NCBI RefSeq assembly: GCF_002900095.1
Contig: NZ_LLKN01000001.1
Span: 434,001-498,000, forward strand
Origin: Salegentibacter mishustinae
GTDB lineage: Bacteria; Bacteroidota; Bacteroidia; Flavobacteriales; Flavobacteriaceae
Direction: 5' to 3'
DNA length: 64,000 nt
A model generated the notes under the pieces. The model did no database searches and was not told the origin of the DNA. It worked only from the letters and a program-made list of their open reading frames with translations. Below are positions 17,187-25,599 of this stretch, piece by piece (the first letter of the stretch is position 1; the number at the start of each line of letters is the position of its first letter). A program made the position numbers and the translations under genes.

Positions 17187-18992
17187 TTATTCTACATATA
17201 TAACTTCAGATCGCTCTGAAATCCCATTTTCATTAAATGCTTCAATCTGAAAGTAATATTCGGTATCCCGATCCAGGTTGCGCATAAAATGTTCATTGCT
17301 ATCATAAATTAACCAGGCGTGGTATAATTTATCAGGAGCAATACCCCAGCGAATATTATAGCCCTGAGCTCCCTTTACTGCTTTCCAGGTGAAAGATGCA
17401 TCTCTTCGGTCTTCCTCGCGAGAAACTTCGAAGCTTTTTACCCTTGAAGGTTTCTTGCCAAAACCTTTTCCAAACACCCTAATTTCAGATAAAGCCAGGT
17501 TATTCCCCGGAACTTCAATATTGTTATAACGCACGTATTTTGCCCTTACAGGCTGGTTAAGCGTGATATAGGCATTCGGCGTATCTTCAAAGCTCTTACT
17601 TCTATCTTCAACGGTTTTCCAGTTTTCACCATCTTCTGAGACCTCTAAGGTATACCGGTGACGTAAACCTTCGGTACGGGTATAAATACCAGCCTCCTGG
17701 TCGTGAAAATTTAGTTGAAACGCATAGATGTTTCCCGGCGCCAGCATTTCTATCTCCACCCATTGATTATCGTCATTAGCTTCAGCAACCCAAAAAGATT
17801 TTGGACTTTCATCGGTTAACAAGTTCGAGATAATTTCACCTTCGCTATTCTTTTCCAGTGGCATTTCGGTAATATCAAAATCACCATCCGTGGCAGTGCT
17901 TTTTCTAATTTGCATTTGAGAAGAGGATACTGTTGTCTCTCCTTTATAGGAAAGCAACATCCAGCCATTGTGAAGTCCCGCTTTTGTGGGATGATCTGGC
18001 CCATACAAAGGATAATCACCGTAGCTTGTAATGGTGTACATTAAACCTTCGTCGTCAAAATAGGTTGGAAACATAGCCAGCCTGCGTTCCCAATGAGAAT
18101 TAGAAGCCAGTGCCATGGTGGCAAAATGCCAGTATTGTCCGTTGGTTTGTTGCATGGTAATCCCGTGGCCGGCACCATTGGTAAACCCGCCCGGCTTGAA
18201 ACTTATGGGATTGTTTTTCATGTATTTAAAAGGACCAAGCGGTGTTTCGCCCACATAAGCGGCATCGGCATAAACATTAAATTGTGTCCCTGGAGCTGCG
18301 TACTGTAAATAGTATTTTCCATTATGTTTAGTCATTGAAGCACCTTCCATATAACCTTCCTTTAAGGTTGGATGGTAATTATTCTCCCCAAAGCGTTCCC
18401 AGCCGTGTTCTTCTTCTACCAGGTTAATAAGTTCCTTCTCTACACCGGTTTCAAGAAAACGATCGTCTTTGTCCAGCATTTTTACTTTAAGTGGATGTAC
18501 ATTGGATGAACCCCAATACAAATAGGTTTTCCCGTCATCATCTATAAATAATTCTGAATCCTGTATATTATTAGAAATAGAAGCCGTTGGAGTCCATTTA
18601 CCGCTTTTCGGATCATCGGTGTACAAAATACTTCCATAACCTGCGGGATCCCCTGCAAAATAAACAAGTGAGTCATTATAATTAAAAGCGGTTGGTGCGT
18701 TGGAACCTTCAAAATACCATTGCTCTGGTTTTATAAATTCCCAGTTGATTAAATCTTTAGAATGCCAATACCCAAAAGAACGGGTAACAAACATATAATA
18801 TTCGCCCTGAAATTCAATTACGGCAGGATCGGCACCTGAACGATAGGAAATATTATTACTGGAATTATATACCATATAGGTATAATCAATATCCAACGGA
18901 TTGATATAGGTTTCCGGCACTACCTCCTGTGCACTTATAAAAGGACTAATAAGCAAGGCCGTACCTATAAGTATGTATTTGAAATTTTTCAT
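17187..18992 (-). CDS. Glycoside hydrolase family 43-like protein with C-terminal F5/8 and Fn3 domains
   Basis: This 601-residue secreted protein (signal peptide 1-21) has a five-bladed propeller. GH43-style acidic residues are in SGADPAVI (base), QDSELFIDDDGKTYLYWGS (pKa modulator) and YMEGASMTKHNGKYY (acid). A discoidin/F5/8 type C domain covers about residues 375-505, with WVEIEMLAPGNIYAFQLNF. A fibronectin III domain follows at about 515-600, with GYNIRWGIAP. GH43 enzymes usually remove arabinose, xylose or galactose, which suggests a branched or heterogeneous substrate. It lies in the enzyme operon, 30 bp before GH3. The subfamily is not determined. Confidence 0.85.
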   Translation of the reverse strand: MKNFKYILIGTALLISPFISAQEVVPETYINPLDIDYTYMVYNSSNNISYRSGADPAVIEFQGEYYMFVTRSFGYWHSKDLINWEFIKPEQWYFEGSNAPTAFNYNDSLVYFAGDPAGYGSILYTDDPKSGKWTPTASISNNIQDSELFIDDDGKTYLYWGSSNVHPLKVKMLDKDDRFLETGVEKELINLVEEEHGWERFGENNYHPTLKEGYMEGASMTKHNGKYYLQYAAPGTQFNVYADAAYVGETPLGPFKYMKNNPISFKPGGFTNGAGHGITMQQTNGQYWHFATMALASNSHWERRLAMFPTYFDDEGLMYTITSYGDYPLYGPDHPTKAGLHNGWMLLSYKGETTVSSSQMQIRKSTATDGDFDITEMPLEKNSEGEIISNLLTDESPKSFWVAEANDDNQWVEIEMLAPGNIYAFQLNFHDQEAGIYTRTEGLRHRYTLEVSEDGENWKTVEDRSKSFEDTPNAYITLNQPVRAKYVRYNNIEVPGNNLALSEIRVFGKGFGKKPSRVKSFEVSREEDRRDASFTWKAVKGAQGYNIRWGIAPDKLYHAWLIYDSNEHFMRNLDRDTEYYFQIEAFNENGISERSEVIYVE

Positions 18993-18999
18993 CTACTAA

Positions 19000-19809
19000 T
19001 TATTTTCCATTTTCATTTTCCAGGCTATGCGAGAATAACCAGGGCAATAAATTAGGTTCTGCAAAGGCTGAATCCCAGCTGTTATGATTATCGTCGGGAT
19101 ATAAAGAAAGCTTGGCATTTCCACCGTAGTGATTAATAGATCGCGCCATTGCTTCAGAATACCTTGGAAGCACAACGTCATCTTTTTTTCCGTGGAAAAG
19201 CCAAATATTAAAACCTTCCGGATATTCTTTAGCTATTTCAGGGTTTGCACCGCCGCAAATAGCGAAGGCTGCTGCAAACATTTCAGGCTTTTTATAGATT
19301 ATCTCGAAAGTTCCCATTCCTCCCATGGAGAGTCCGCCTACATAAATTCGATCTTTATTGACGTAGGTCTTTGAAGTCATTTCATCCATAAGATCCATGA
19401 CTAATTGCAGCGATTTGGTAGCAGGTTTTTCATTCATAAAATCGAATTGAAAAGGAATCGTATCCCTCTTTACCTCAACCTTTGCCCAATAGTCCTCCTT
19501 TGGTGCCTGCGGAAAAATAACTATTGCAGGAAATTCATCCTGATTTTTCAAAAACAAATCACTACCGTGGGTTAATTGTGACTGATTATTACTACCTCTT
19601 TCTCCCGCACCGTGCAGAAACAAAACCACAGGGTATTGTTTTTCTTCAGAAAAATCCTTCGGGAAAAGAATACGGTAATTTAGGGTATCAGAATTTTTAA
19701 TAAAATGTTCTTTCTTAAAGGCTTCATTCTCCTGTGCTTCTACTGAAAGTGGCACAATGAGTAAAATAAACAGTAAAACCGCTAAGACGTTTAAAAATCG
19801 CTTTTTCAT
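19000..19809 (-). CDS. Secreted alpha/beta-hydrolase esterase (prolyl oligopeptidase/CE1-like)
   Basis: This 269-residue protein has a signal peptide (1-25) and the layout of secreted CE1/PHB-depolymerase-like esterases. It shows the FLHGAGERGSNN oxyanion region near residue 65, the nucleophile in GGLSMGGMG near 159, Asp in FHGKKDDVV near 213, and His in DDNHNSWD near 243. Such enzymes cut ester bonds, often on decorated polysaccharides. It lies 7 bp upstream of the GH43 gene, in the same operon. Together with the metallophosphoesterase it suggests removal of non-sugar substituents. The ester group is not known. Confidence 0.85.
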   Translation of the reverse strand: MKKRFLNVLAVLLFILLIVPLSVEAQENEAFKKEHFIKNSDTLNYRILFPKDFSEEKQYPVVLFLHGAGERGSNNQSQLTHGSDLFLKNQDEFPAIVIFPQAPKEDYWAKVEVKRDTIPFQFDFMNEKPATKSLQLVMDLMDEMTSKTYVNKDRIYVGGLSMGGMGTFEIIYKKPEMFAAAFAICGGANPEIAKEYPEGFNIWLFHGKKDDVVLPRYSEAMARSINHYGGNAKLSLYPDDNHNSWDSAFAEPNLLPWLFSHSLENENGK

Positions 19810-19862
19810 ATTTTATTCATTTTATAAACCTCACAGGTTTTTGAAATCTATGAGGTTTGGTG

Positions 19863-20861
19863 TTATTTAAACAATACATTTTTAAAAGTGAAACCATTTG
19901 CTTTCTCCTTTTTAAACTCGTCAAGCCAGGGCGAGTAGGTTTTCACTTCAATTCTTTGATTTTCGGGATTGACTTTAATGATTCTTAAAAAACCATTTCC
20001 ACCATTTTCTGAGCCTTCAACCCCTTTTTGATAATTGGCAAGCATCTGGTAAACCTTATTCCCATTTTTACCTTCGCTTACTAAAGTTCCGACGCCCGAT
20101 TTAAGAATATGCCCTGAAAACACCATTGAAATATTTCCGTGTTTTTTAATTAGTTTTTCCCAAAGTTGAGCGCCGTTATTTGGAGTTTCTTCACCGGTAT
20201 CTTTACCTATTCCATAATTCTCAGGCAGCCACCAATCTTCACCATCGTGCAGTGTGCTATCTTCGTAAACATAAGCGTGAGTGACAATGATGAAATTATG
20301 CTCCGGATATTTTGTTATCATTTTATCTGCCCAGGCTATGGTTTTATTACGGGGGCCAAATTCTAATGAAAGCACCATCCATTTTTGTTCGCCAATAGTA
20401 AATTCACTTAATAAATTATCTATCTTCCCTTCCGGAAACGTGGTCTTAAGATTAGCAAAATCACTAGCAGTAAAGTAGGCGTTAGCTAAAGAAGTATTCC
20501 TGGTGTCGGCAAACTTCCCGCTTTCACTTCCCATATCATGATTCCCTAACCCAAAAGAAAATGGTAGCTTCCCCTGAATTATATTAAAGCCTTTTTTAGC
20601 AATATCCCATTCTTTCCCGTTGTTATTCTGCGTAATATCACCAACATGCAACGCGAAAGAAAATCTATCTTTATTATTTGCCAACCAACGCATTTGGTGT
20701 AAGTAGATTTCTGGATATTCTTCAACATAAGTCTGGGTATCGGGCAGCACTACAAATTCAAAAGACTTCTGTTGAGCCAATGAAGAACCTGTAATCAATA
20801 CCGTGATAAGTATCAAAATAAAACTCCGAATACCTTTAAGATATGTTAGCTCGTAATTCAT
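19863..20861 (-). CDS. Secreted metallophosphoesterase
   Basis: This 332-residue calcineurin-like phosphoesterase has a signal sequence ending near residue 30 and all metal-binding motifs: LPDTQ near 39, LHVGDITQNN near 79, GLGNHD near 104, VTHAY near 190, and FSGHILKSG near 248. Members hydrolyse phosphomonoesters or diesters. It starts 6 bp after the second GH144 gene and is 54 bp from the esterase, so it is part of the glycan operon. A phosphatase or phosphodiesterase here would fit a glycan carrying phospho-substituents, such as phosphoglycerol on beta-1,2-glucans. That substrate is inference. Confidence 0.87.
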   Translation of the reverse strand: MNYELTYLKGIRSFILILITVLITGSSLAQQKSFEFVVLPDTQTYVEEYPEIYLHQMRWLANNKDRFSFALHVGDITQNNNGKEWDIAKKGFNIIQGKLPFSFGLGNHDMGSESGKFADTRNTSLANAYFTASDFANLKTTFPEGKIDNLLSEFTIGEQKWMVLSLEFGPRNKTIAWADKMITKYPEHNFIIVTHAYVYEDSTLHDGEDWWLPENYGIGKDTGEETPNNGAQLWEKLIKKHGNISMVFSGHILKSGVGTLVSEGKNGNKVYQMLANYQKGVEGSENGGNGFLRIIKVNPENQRIEVKTYSPWLDEFKKEKANGFTFKNVLFK

Positions 20862-20866
20862 ATAAA

Positions 20867-22243
20867 TTAATCAGCAGTATTAAACCCTAATTTTTCGAGA
20901 CCGTTTTGTACTTCTTGAGCGCCCATAAATAGATCCCAAATTAATCCAGATCTGTAATTTTCTATCATCACCACTTGTGGTCCCTGGTCTATAGCCAGAT
21001 ATTTTGGAGCTACCCAATCTTCACCTTCAAGGCTAAAAGCATCGTAAAAACCGGCAGGTCCCCAGAGCAATTCATTTTGATCTTCGAAGAAATAACGCAT
21101 TGCATTCATTGAAAGTTCCGGCGTGTAAGGGATAGAACTAATCGCCGCAGTTGGGGAAACAACTCCTCGATCAGTATCTGGAGAATGAGCCGTGTAGCCT
21201 ATACCGTCGTTTTCATTTCGGGTATAACTAGCTGTTAGTCCCCATGAATTTCCATTATAAGTTTCAAAATCATTTGGATTTTCCTGGGTATACTCATAGT
21301 TAATTCGGGTATGATTTACATTCAAATCCCAGTAATTAGCATACTTATCTTCAAGTCCTTTTGGGTTCAATCCTAAATAAGAATAATGTGCCCAAAAAAG
21401 CGGCCCGGCTTTATCACCCCTGGTGTTATGTTTTAGAATTAACGGAATTCCGTATGCTTCTTTATCGCTTACAATATCGCCGCTACGAGCCCAACCATCG
21501 TGATAAGCTTTAGCATCGATCGCGTGATCTGGAGAAGAAGCAGCCATAACGTAAGTGATCAAACACTCGTTATAGCCTTCTATCATAAAATCCATTTCCC
21601 ACTGATAATCCGGTGACCAGTGCCAGTAAAGTCCGTTTTTATTATTGGTATACCATTCCCATTCTATGCCTTTCCAAAGCTCATCGTATTTAGCAGCTAC
21701 TGCTTTTTCTTCTTCGTTTCCATTTTTCAAATATTCACGAACTACAATAAATCCCTGCGCTAAAAATGAAGTTTCCACAAGATCTCCTCCATTATCTTTA
21801 TCGCTAAAAGCCTGAACTTCACCGGTTTCTCCATTTATCCAATGTGGCCATACCCCGTGAAATCTTGGAGCATTATCTAAAAAACCAGCGATCTTATCTA
21901 AGCGGGCAACAGCCGAATCACGCTCAATCCATTTCCGTTCCATCCCAGAAACTATAGCCATAAGTCCGAATCCCGATCCTCCTGTGGTTACCACGTGGGA
22001 ATCATTTTTTGGGTATTCACCATCTGGATGATAGCGTTCTCGTGCCATTCCCGAATTTGGCTCGGCATAATCCCAGAAATATTTAAGGGTTTGCTTTTGA
22101 ACCGTATCTAATAATACTTCCCTGGAAAGAGATGAGGTTTCAGTTTTTTCTAATTCCTGCTTCTCCTTATTTGATTCGTTCTTACAGCTAAAAAGCACGA
22201 AACCGATTAGAAGAAAACTTAGAATTGATTTATAGTTGGTCAT
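20867..22243 (-). CDS. GH144-type endo-beta-1,2-glucanase family lipoprotein (copy 2)
   Basis: This 458-residue lipoprotein has a lipobox (GFVLFSC, Cys near residue 20). Its alpha-toroid domain is of the type often annotated as glucoamylase-like (PF10091), now family GH144. Conserved patterns are QTLKYFWDYAEPNSGMARER near 50, TTGGSGFGLMAIV near 86, HWINGETG near 137, and YWHWSPDYQWEMD near 208. The end has GPAGFYDAF and YLAIDQGPQVVMIENYRSGL. GH144 members characterised so far cut beta-1,2-glucan to sophoro-oligosaccharides. It follows a closely related gene 25 bp away, so the pair looks like a tandem duplication. The sequence after the lipid Cys lacks a clear surface-export acidic stretch. 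Confidence 0.85.
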   Translation of the reverse strand: MTNYKSILSFLLIGFVLFSCKNESNKEKQELEKTETSSLSREVLLDTVQKQTLKYFWDYAEPNSGMARERYHPDGEYPKNDSHVVTTGGSGFGLMAIVSGMERKWIERDSAVARLDKIAGFLDNAPRFHGVWPHWINGETGEVQAFSDKDNGGDLVETSFLAQGFIVVREYLKNGNEEEKAVAAKYDELWKGIEWEWYTNNKNGLYWHWSPDYQWEMDFMIEGYNECLITYVMAASSPDHAIDAKAYHDGWARSGDIVSDKEAYGIPLILKHNTRGDKAGPLFWAHYSYLGLNPKGLEDKYANYWDLNVNHTRINYEYTQENPNDFETYNGNSWGLTASYTRNENDGIGYTAHSPDTDRGVVSPTAAISSIPYTPELSMNAMRYFFEDQNELLWGPAGFYDAFSLEGEDWVAPKYLAIDQGPQVVMIENYRSGLIWDLFMGAQEVQNGLEKLGFNTAD

Positions 22244-22268
22244 TTTGTATAATTTTTAATTTTCGGAA

Positions 22269-23606
22269 TTAATAATTAAACTCCAGTTTGTCTAAACCGG
22301 CTTGTATTTCTTCATCTTGCATAAAAAGATCCCAAAGCAAGCCTGTTCGGTAATTTTCTATCATAGTAATTATTGGACCCTGGTCTATGGCAAGGTAACC
22401 ATCGGCTACCCAGTTTTCCTCTTCAGAAAACGCATCATAAAAACCGTAAGGTCCCCACAATTTATCTCCCATTTCTTCATAAAAATAGCGTAAGGCTTTC
22501 ATAGAGTCTTCTGGAGTATATGGAAAAGAAGACAAGGCAGCAGTAGGTGTGATCACTCCTAAATCGTTGGCCGGGCTGTGCGCGGAATAACCTTCATAAT
22601 TATCGCTGGCGGTAAAACCCCAACTGTTTTCTCCATAGCCTTCATAATTCCGTGGATTATCTATTGCGTAATTATAGTGAATAAGACTATGTGCGGTATT
22701 TTGATCCCAGTAATTAGCGTATTGATCGCTCAGGTTTCGAGGATCAAGACCTATAAAAGAATAATGGGCAAAGAATAAGGGACCGCCGTATGATGGGCCA
22801 AGTGGTAACTCAAGTCCGTAGTGTTGACGATTATTTACCATAGCACCATTTGATGCCCAACCCTGGTGATAAACTTCAGGTTCTATAGAATGAGTGGGTG
22901 ATGATGCAGCAAGTACATACACCATTAGAGATTCGTTCCATCCCTGAATTTTTAAATCTTTCTGAAAATTATAAGTTGGGGACCAGTGCCAGTAAAGCAC
23001 ATTTTCTCCCTGGGTGTACCAATCCCATTCTACAGCTTCCCACAATTCAGTAATTCGTTCTGAAATACTTGTTTCTTCGGCAAAATACTGTCTATTTATA
23101 AGTAAGCCCTGCATCAGGAAAGCAGTTTCTACCAGATCGCCGCCATCATCCATATCTCCAAAGGGACGTGTTTGTGCAACATCGTCTAAATACCAATGTG
23201 AAAAAGCGCCGTGATATGTAGGAACTTCTTCCAAAAAGTCAAGAATTTTTTCCAGTCTTTCAGTTGCTTGCGCTCTACTTATCCAACCACGCTCTACAGC
23301 TACCGGAAAAGCTGCGAGGCCAAAACCGGAGCCACCAATGGTAACAATATTCCTTCCTTCACCTCCATAAGCATCATCCTGCGAGCGTTCACGCGCTAAG
23401 CCCGAATTTTCCCCGGCAAAATCCCAGAAATATTTAAAGGTTTGTTGTTGAACTTTTTCCAACAATTCTGAATCACTTAAAATTTCCTCCTCTCCTTCGG
23501 GCTCCTGTCCAGGTTGATAAGGTTCCTGGTAACCAGGTCCATCATCAGAAGAACAGGAAGAAAAAACAAACAGTAATCCTATAAAATATAAGCATCTATA
23601 CAGCAT
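22269..23606 (-). CDS. GH144-type endo-beta-1,2-glucanase family lipoprotein (copy 1)
   Basis: This 445-residue lipoprotein has its lipid Cys in FSSCSSDDG near residue 19. The acidic stretch just after the Cys resembles the lipoprotein export signal that sends Bacteroidota lipoproteins to the cell surface. The catalytic toroid matches the downstream paralogue throughout: QQTFKYFWDFAGENSGLARER, TIGGSGFGLAAF, VLYWHWSPTYNFQKD, GPYGFYDAF, YLAIDQGPIITMIENYRTGL. It is separated from the binding-protein gene upstream by 249 bp containing a terminator and a repeat, so it probably begins a second transcription unit. Endo-beta-1,2-glucanase activity is inferred from family members. Confidence 0.85.
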   Translation of the reverse strand: MLYRCLYFIGLLFVFSSCSSDDGPGYQEPYQPGQEPEGEEEILSDSELLEKVQQQTFKYFWDFAGENSGLARERSQDDAYGGEGRNIVTIGGSGFGLAAFPVAVERGWISRAQATERLEKILDFLEEVPTYHGAFSHWYLDDVAQTRPFGDMDDGGDLVETAFLMQGLLINRQYFAEETSISERITELWEAVEWDWYTQGENVLYWHWSPTYNFQKDLKIQGWNESLMVYVLAASSPTHSIEPEVYHQGWASNGAMVNNRQHYGLELPLGPSYGGPLFFAHYSFIGLDPRNLSDQYANYWDQNTAHSLIHYNYAIDNPRNYEGYGENSWGFTASDNYEGYSAHSPANDLGVITPTAALSSFPYTPEDSMKALRYFYEEMGDKLWGPYGFYDAFSEEENWVADGYLAIDQGPIITMIENYRTGLLWDLFMQDEEIQAGLDKLEFNY

Positions 23607-23719
23607 GAAGTTTTGATTATGAAAGAATTAAGTAATGATTCTCTAATTATTTTAAGAATATAGAACCTCTCTCACTAAAATAATATTAGCAAGTCTAAAA
23701 AATAAAACTGACGCAAAAG

Positions 23720-23808
23720 GCCTATTTTCGTAAAGCCGTCCCTAAGCTTCGGGATGTTTCAGCTTCTAATATGTTTCTTAGGTTCTGAAATAAATTCAGA
23801 ATGACGAT
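23720..23808. repeat. Dispersed palindromic repeat remnant between the binding-protein and GH144 genes
   Basis: The segment contains TTCTGAAATAAATTCAGAA (23783-23801), a 7-bp-arm hairpin adjoining ATGACG, preceded by a second short dyad around CCTAAGCTTCGGG. Sequences with the core TCATTCTGAATTTATTTCAGAA are a familiar intergenic repeat in flavobacterial genomes (recalled, not searched). No coding potential is seen in 23607-23855. Confidence 0.45.
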
Positions 23809-23812
23809 TTTT

Positions 23813-23846
23813 AAAAAATTCCGACCCAGGATAGGGCCGGAATTTA
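23813..23846 (-). terminator. Rho-independent terminator after the surface binding-protein gene
   Basis: On the minus strand, ATTCCGGCCC pairs with GGGTCGGAAT (ten pairs, one G-U) around a 6-base loop and is followed by six T. It starts about 10 bp after the stop codon of the LamG protein gene. It would separate susC-susD-binding protein from the enzyme genes, or reduce read-through into them. Confidence 0.75.
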
Positions 23847-23855
23847 TTTTAAAAA

Positions 23856-25592
23856 CTATTCAGCTATAATTATAGCTTCAATCTCATCTTCAGTTAAAGC
23901 TTTGTTATAGAAACGAAGATTGTCCATATAACTTTGATCGGCAAGGTGACCCCATTCTGTAAATCTTGGAGCACCAGACATTATAGAAACAATATCGGTT
24001 CCTGTCCAATCTATTCCCCCTGAAACAGTTCCAGTATTTACCGGTTCTCCATCAAAATAGATTACGGTTTCAGAGTTTGAGATTGTAAAAGCTACGTGAA
24101 CCCACTCTCCAAGTGTTGCGTCTATAGCTCCACCATCGTTCCAACTATCAGAAGTGCCGTTTCCTACATTTAGTTTTATAGTTTGAGAATCAGCTCCTCC
24201 TTCTCTAAAGAGACGGAAACCACTTGTTCTATTGTTTTGCGCATCCGGATTATCTTCATCCTCAGGGCTTACAACAATAATTCCTGCACGGTTTGGATCG
24301 GCATTAATTTTATACCAGAAAGTGGCACTAAATTCTTCACTTAAAAGACCTTCTGAAGGCAATTGCAGGTAAGATCCTTCAGCACCAGCATAGGCATTGT
24401 TTCCTTCTACACTTTCTCCTGCAAATCCCGGAGAACCAACTTCTATTACTTCGCGGTTGGAAACCATATCTCTATAATCTCCATTAAAAGGCATATCTAA
24501 AGTAATGGAAGAAGCATTGATTAGCTGCTGAATATCTTCCTGGGCTAATGCAGTATTAAACAATCTAAGTTCATCTATATTACTACCAATATCAGATTTA
24601 TGATCCCAATAGCTAAAGGTTTCTCCACCTGCACCAACAGTAAGTTGTTCTACCCCGGTCCAATCAATAGCAGCCGTCGGAGCTCCGGTATTTACCGGCA
24701 TACCATTGATGTAAAGCACAGTTTCTGTAGGAGTTATGCTAAATGCAATATGAACCCATTCGTTATTGGTAACATCAATTATTCCACCATCATTCCAGCT
24801 TTCTCCGGTTCCGGTTCCAACATTTAATTTGATTCGCTGCTCTTCTGCAGAACCTTCTCTGAATAAACGGAAACCTTGCTGGCGACTTTGAGCCTCTCCA
24901 GATCCTTCTGCTCCGGCTACAAGAATTCCTGCACGATTCGCTTCATCTGTATTAACTTTATACCAGAAGGCTCCACTAAATTCGCTTCCAAGATCTTCCT
25001 GGTTAAGCGGTACGTCAATATAAGATTCTGAGGTTCCTTCATAGGTTCCTGTGCCTAAATAAGCTTCACTTGAAACAGCCGGGCTCCCGGTTTCATCAGC
25101 CATATAAATATTTACCAATTCGGTAAAATCTCCATCAAAAGGCATATAGAAAAACTCTCCGGCGTATTTAGGCGTGTAAGGAGGTTCTTTACTAAAGTTT
25201 ACAGTTTTACTGGTGGTGTTTCCGGCAATATCTGTAGCATTAATAGTTAAAGTATGTTCTCCATTGGTTACATTATCAAAGCTCACCTGCTTATTTACTA
25301 TTCGGTAATCAAGAAATTCATCGAAAGTGGCAACCTGATTTCCGTTTACCATCACTTCAATCATATCAACTTCTATATCGTCAACTACCTCAAACCTAAT
25401 ATTTATTGAAGCTACAGCTTCGGGCACCTGAATTGTGGTTCCCTCGTTAGGATAGTTAATATTCACTTCGGGACTACCGGCATCGGCTCCCGGGTCTACC
25501 TTTGTTAGCGGATCTATATTATCATAATCACAAGAAGCAAGTAGTAGCACTAATGAAAATAGACCCAAAAAATATTTATTTATTTTTTTCAT
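23856..25592 (-). CDS. Surface glycan-binding lipoprotein with Ig-like and two LamG-like domains
   Basis: This 578-residue lipoprotein has its lipid Cys in LLASCDYDN near residue 21, followed by acidic residues fitting surface export. An Ig-like domain spans about residues 40-133. Two related concanavalin-type (LamG/laminin G-like) domains follow, at about 145-365 and 370-575. Each contains the shared motif GGxID-x-EWVHIAFxI-x-YI/FDG-PVNTG, so they are internal duplicates. It lies 7 bp after susD, the usual place for a surface glycan-binding protein (SusE/F position). It has no catalytic signature. It probably holds the glucan at the cell surface; the ligand is inferred from the neighbours. 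Confidence 0.85.
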   Translation of the reverse strand: MKKINKYFLGLFSLVLLLASCDYDNIDPLTKVDPGADAGSPEVNINYPNEGTTIQVPEAVASINIRFEVVDDIEVDMIEVMVNGNQVATFDEFLDYRIVNKQVSFDNVTNGEHTLTINATDIAGNTTSKTVNFSKEPPYTPKYAGEFFYMPFDGDFTELVNIYMADETGSPAVSSEAYLGTGTYEGTSESYIDVPLNQEDLGSEFSGAFWYKVNTDEANRAGILVAGAEGSGEAQSRQQGFRLFREGSAEEQRIKLNVGTGTGESWNDGGIIDVTNNEWVHIAFSITPTETVLYINGMPVNTGAPTAAIDWTGVEQLTVGAGGETFSYWDHKSDIGSNIDELRLFNTALAQEDIQQLINASSITLDMPFNGDYRDMVSNREVIEVGSPGFAGESVEGNNAYAGAEGSYLQLPSEGLLSEEFSATFWYKINADPNRAGIIVVSPEDEDNPDAQNNRTSGFRLFREGGADSQTIKLNVGNGTSDSWNDGGAIDATLGEWVHVAFTISNSETVIYFDGEPVNTGTVSGGIDWTGTDIVSIMSGAPRFTEWGHLADQSYMDNLRFYNKALTEDEIEAIIIAE

Positions 25593-25599
25593 TGTCTTA

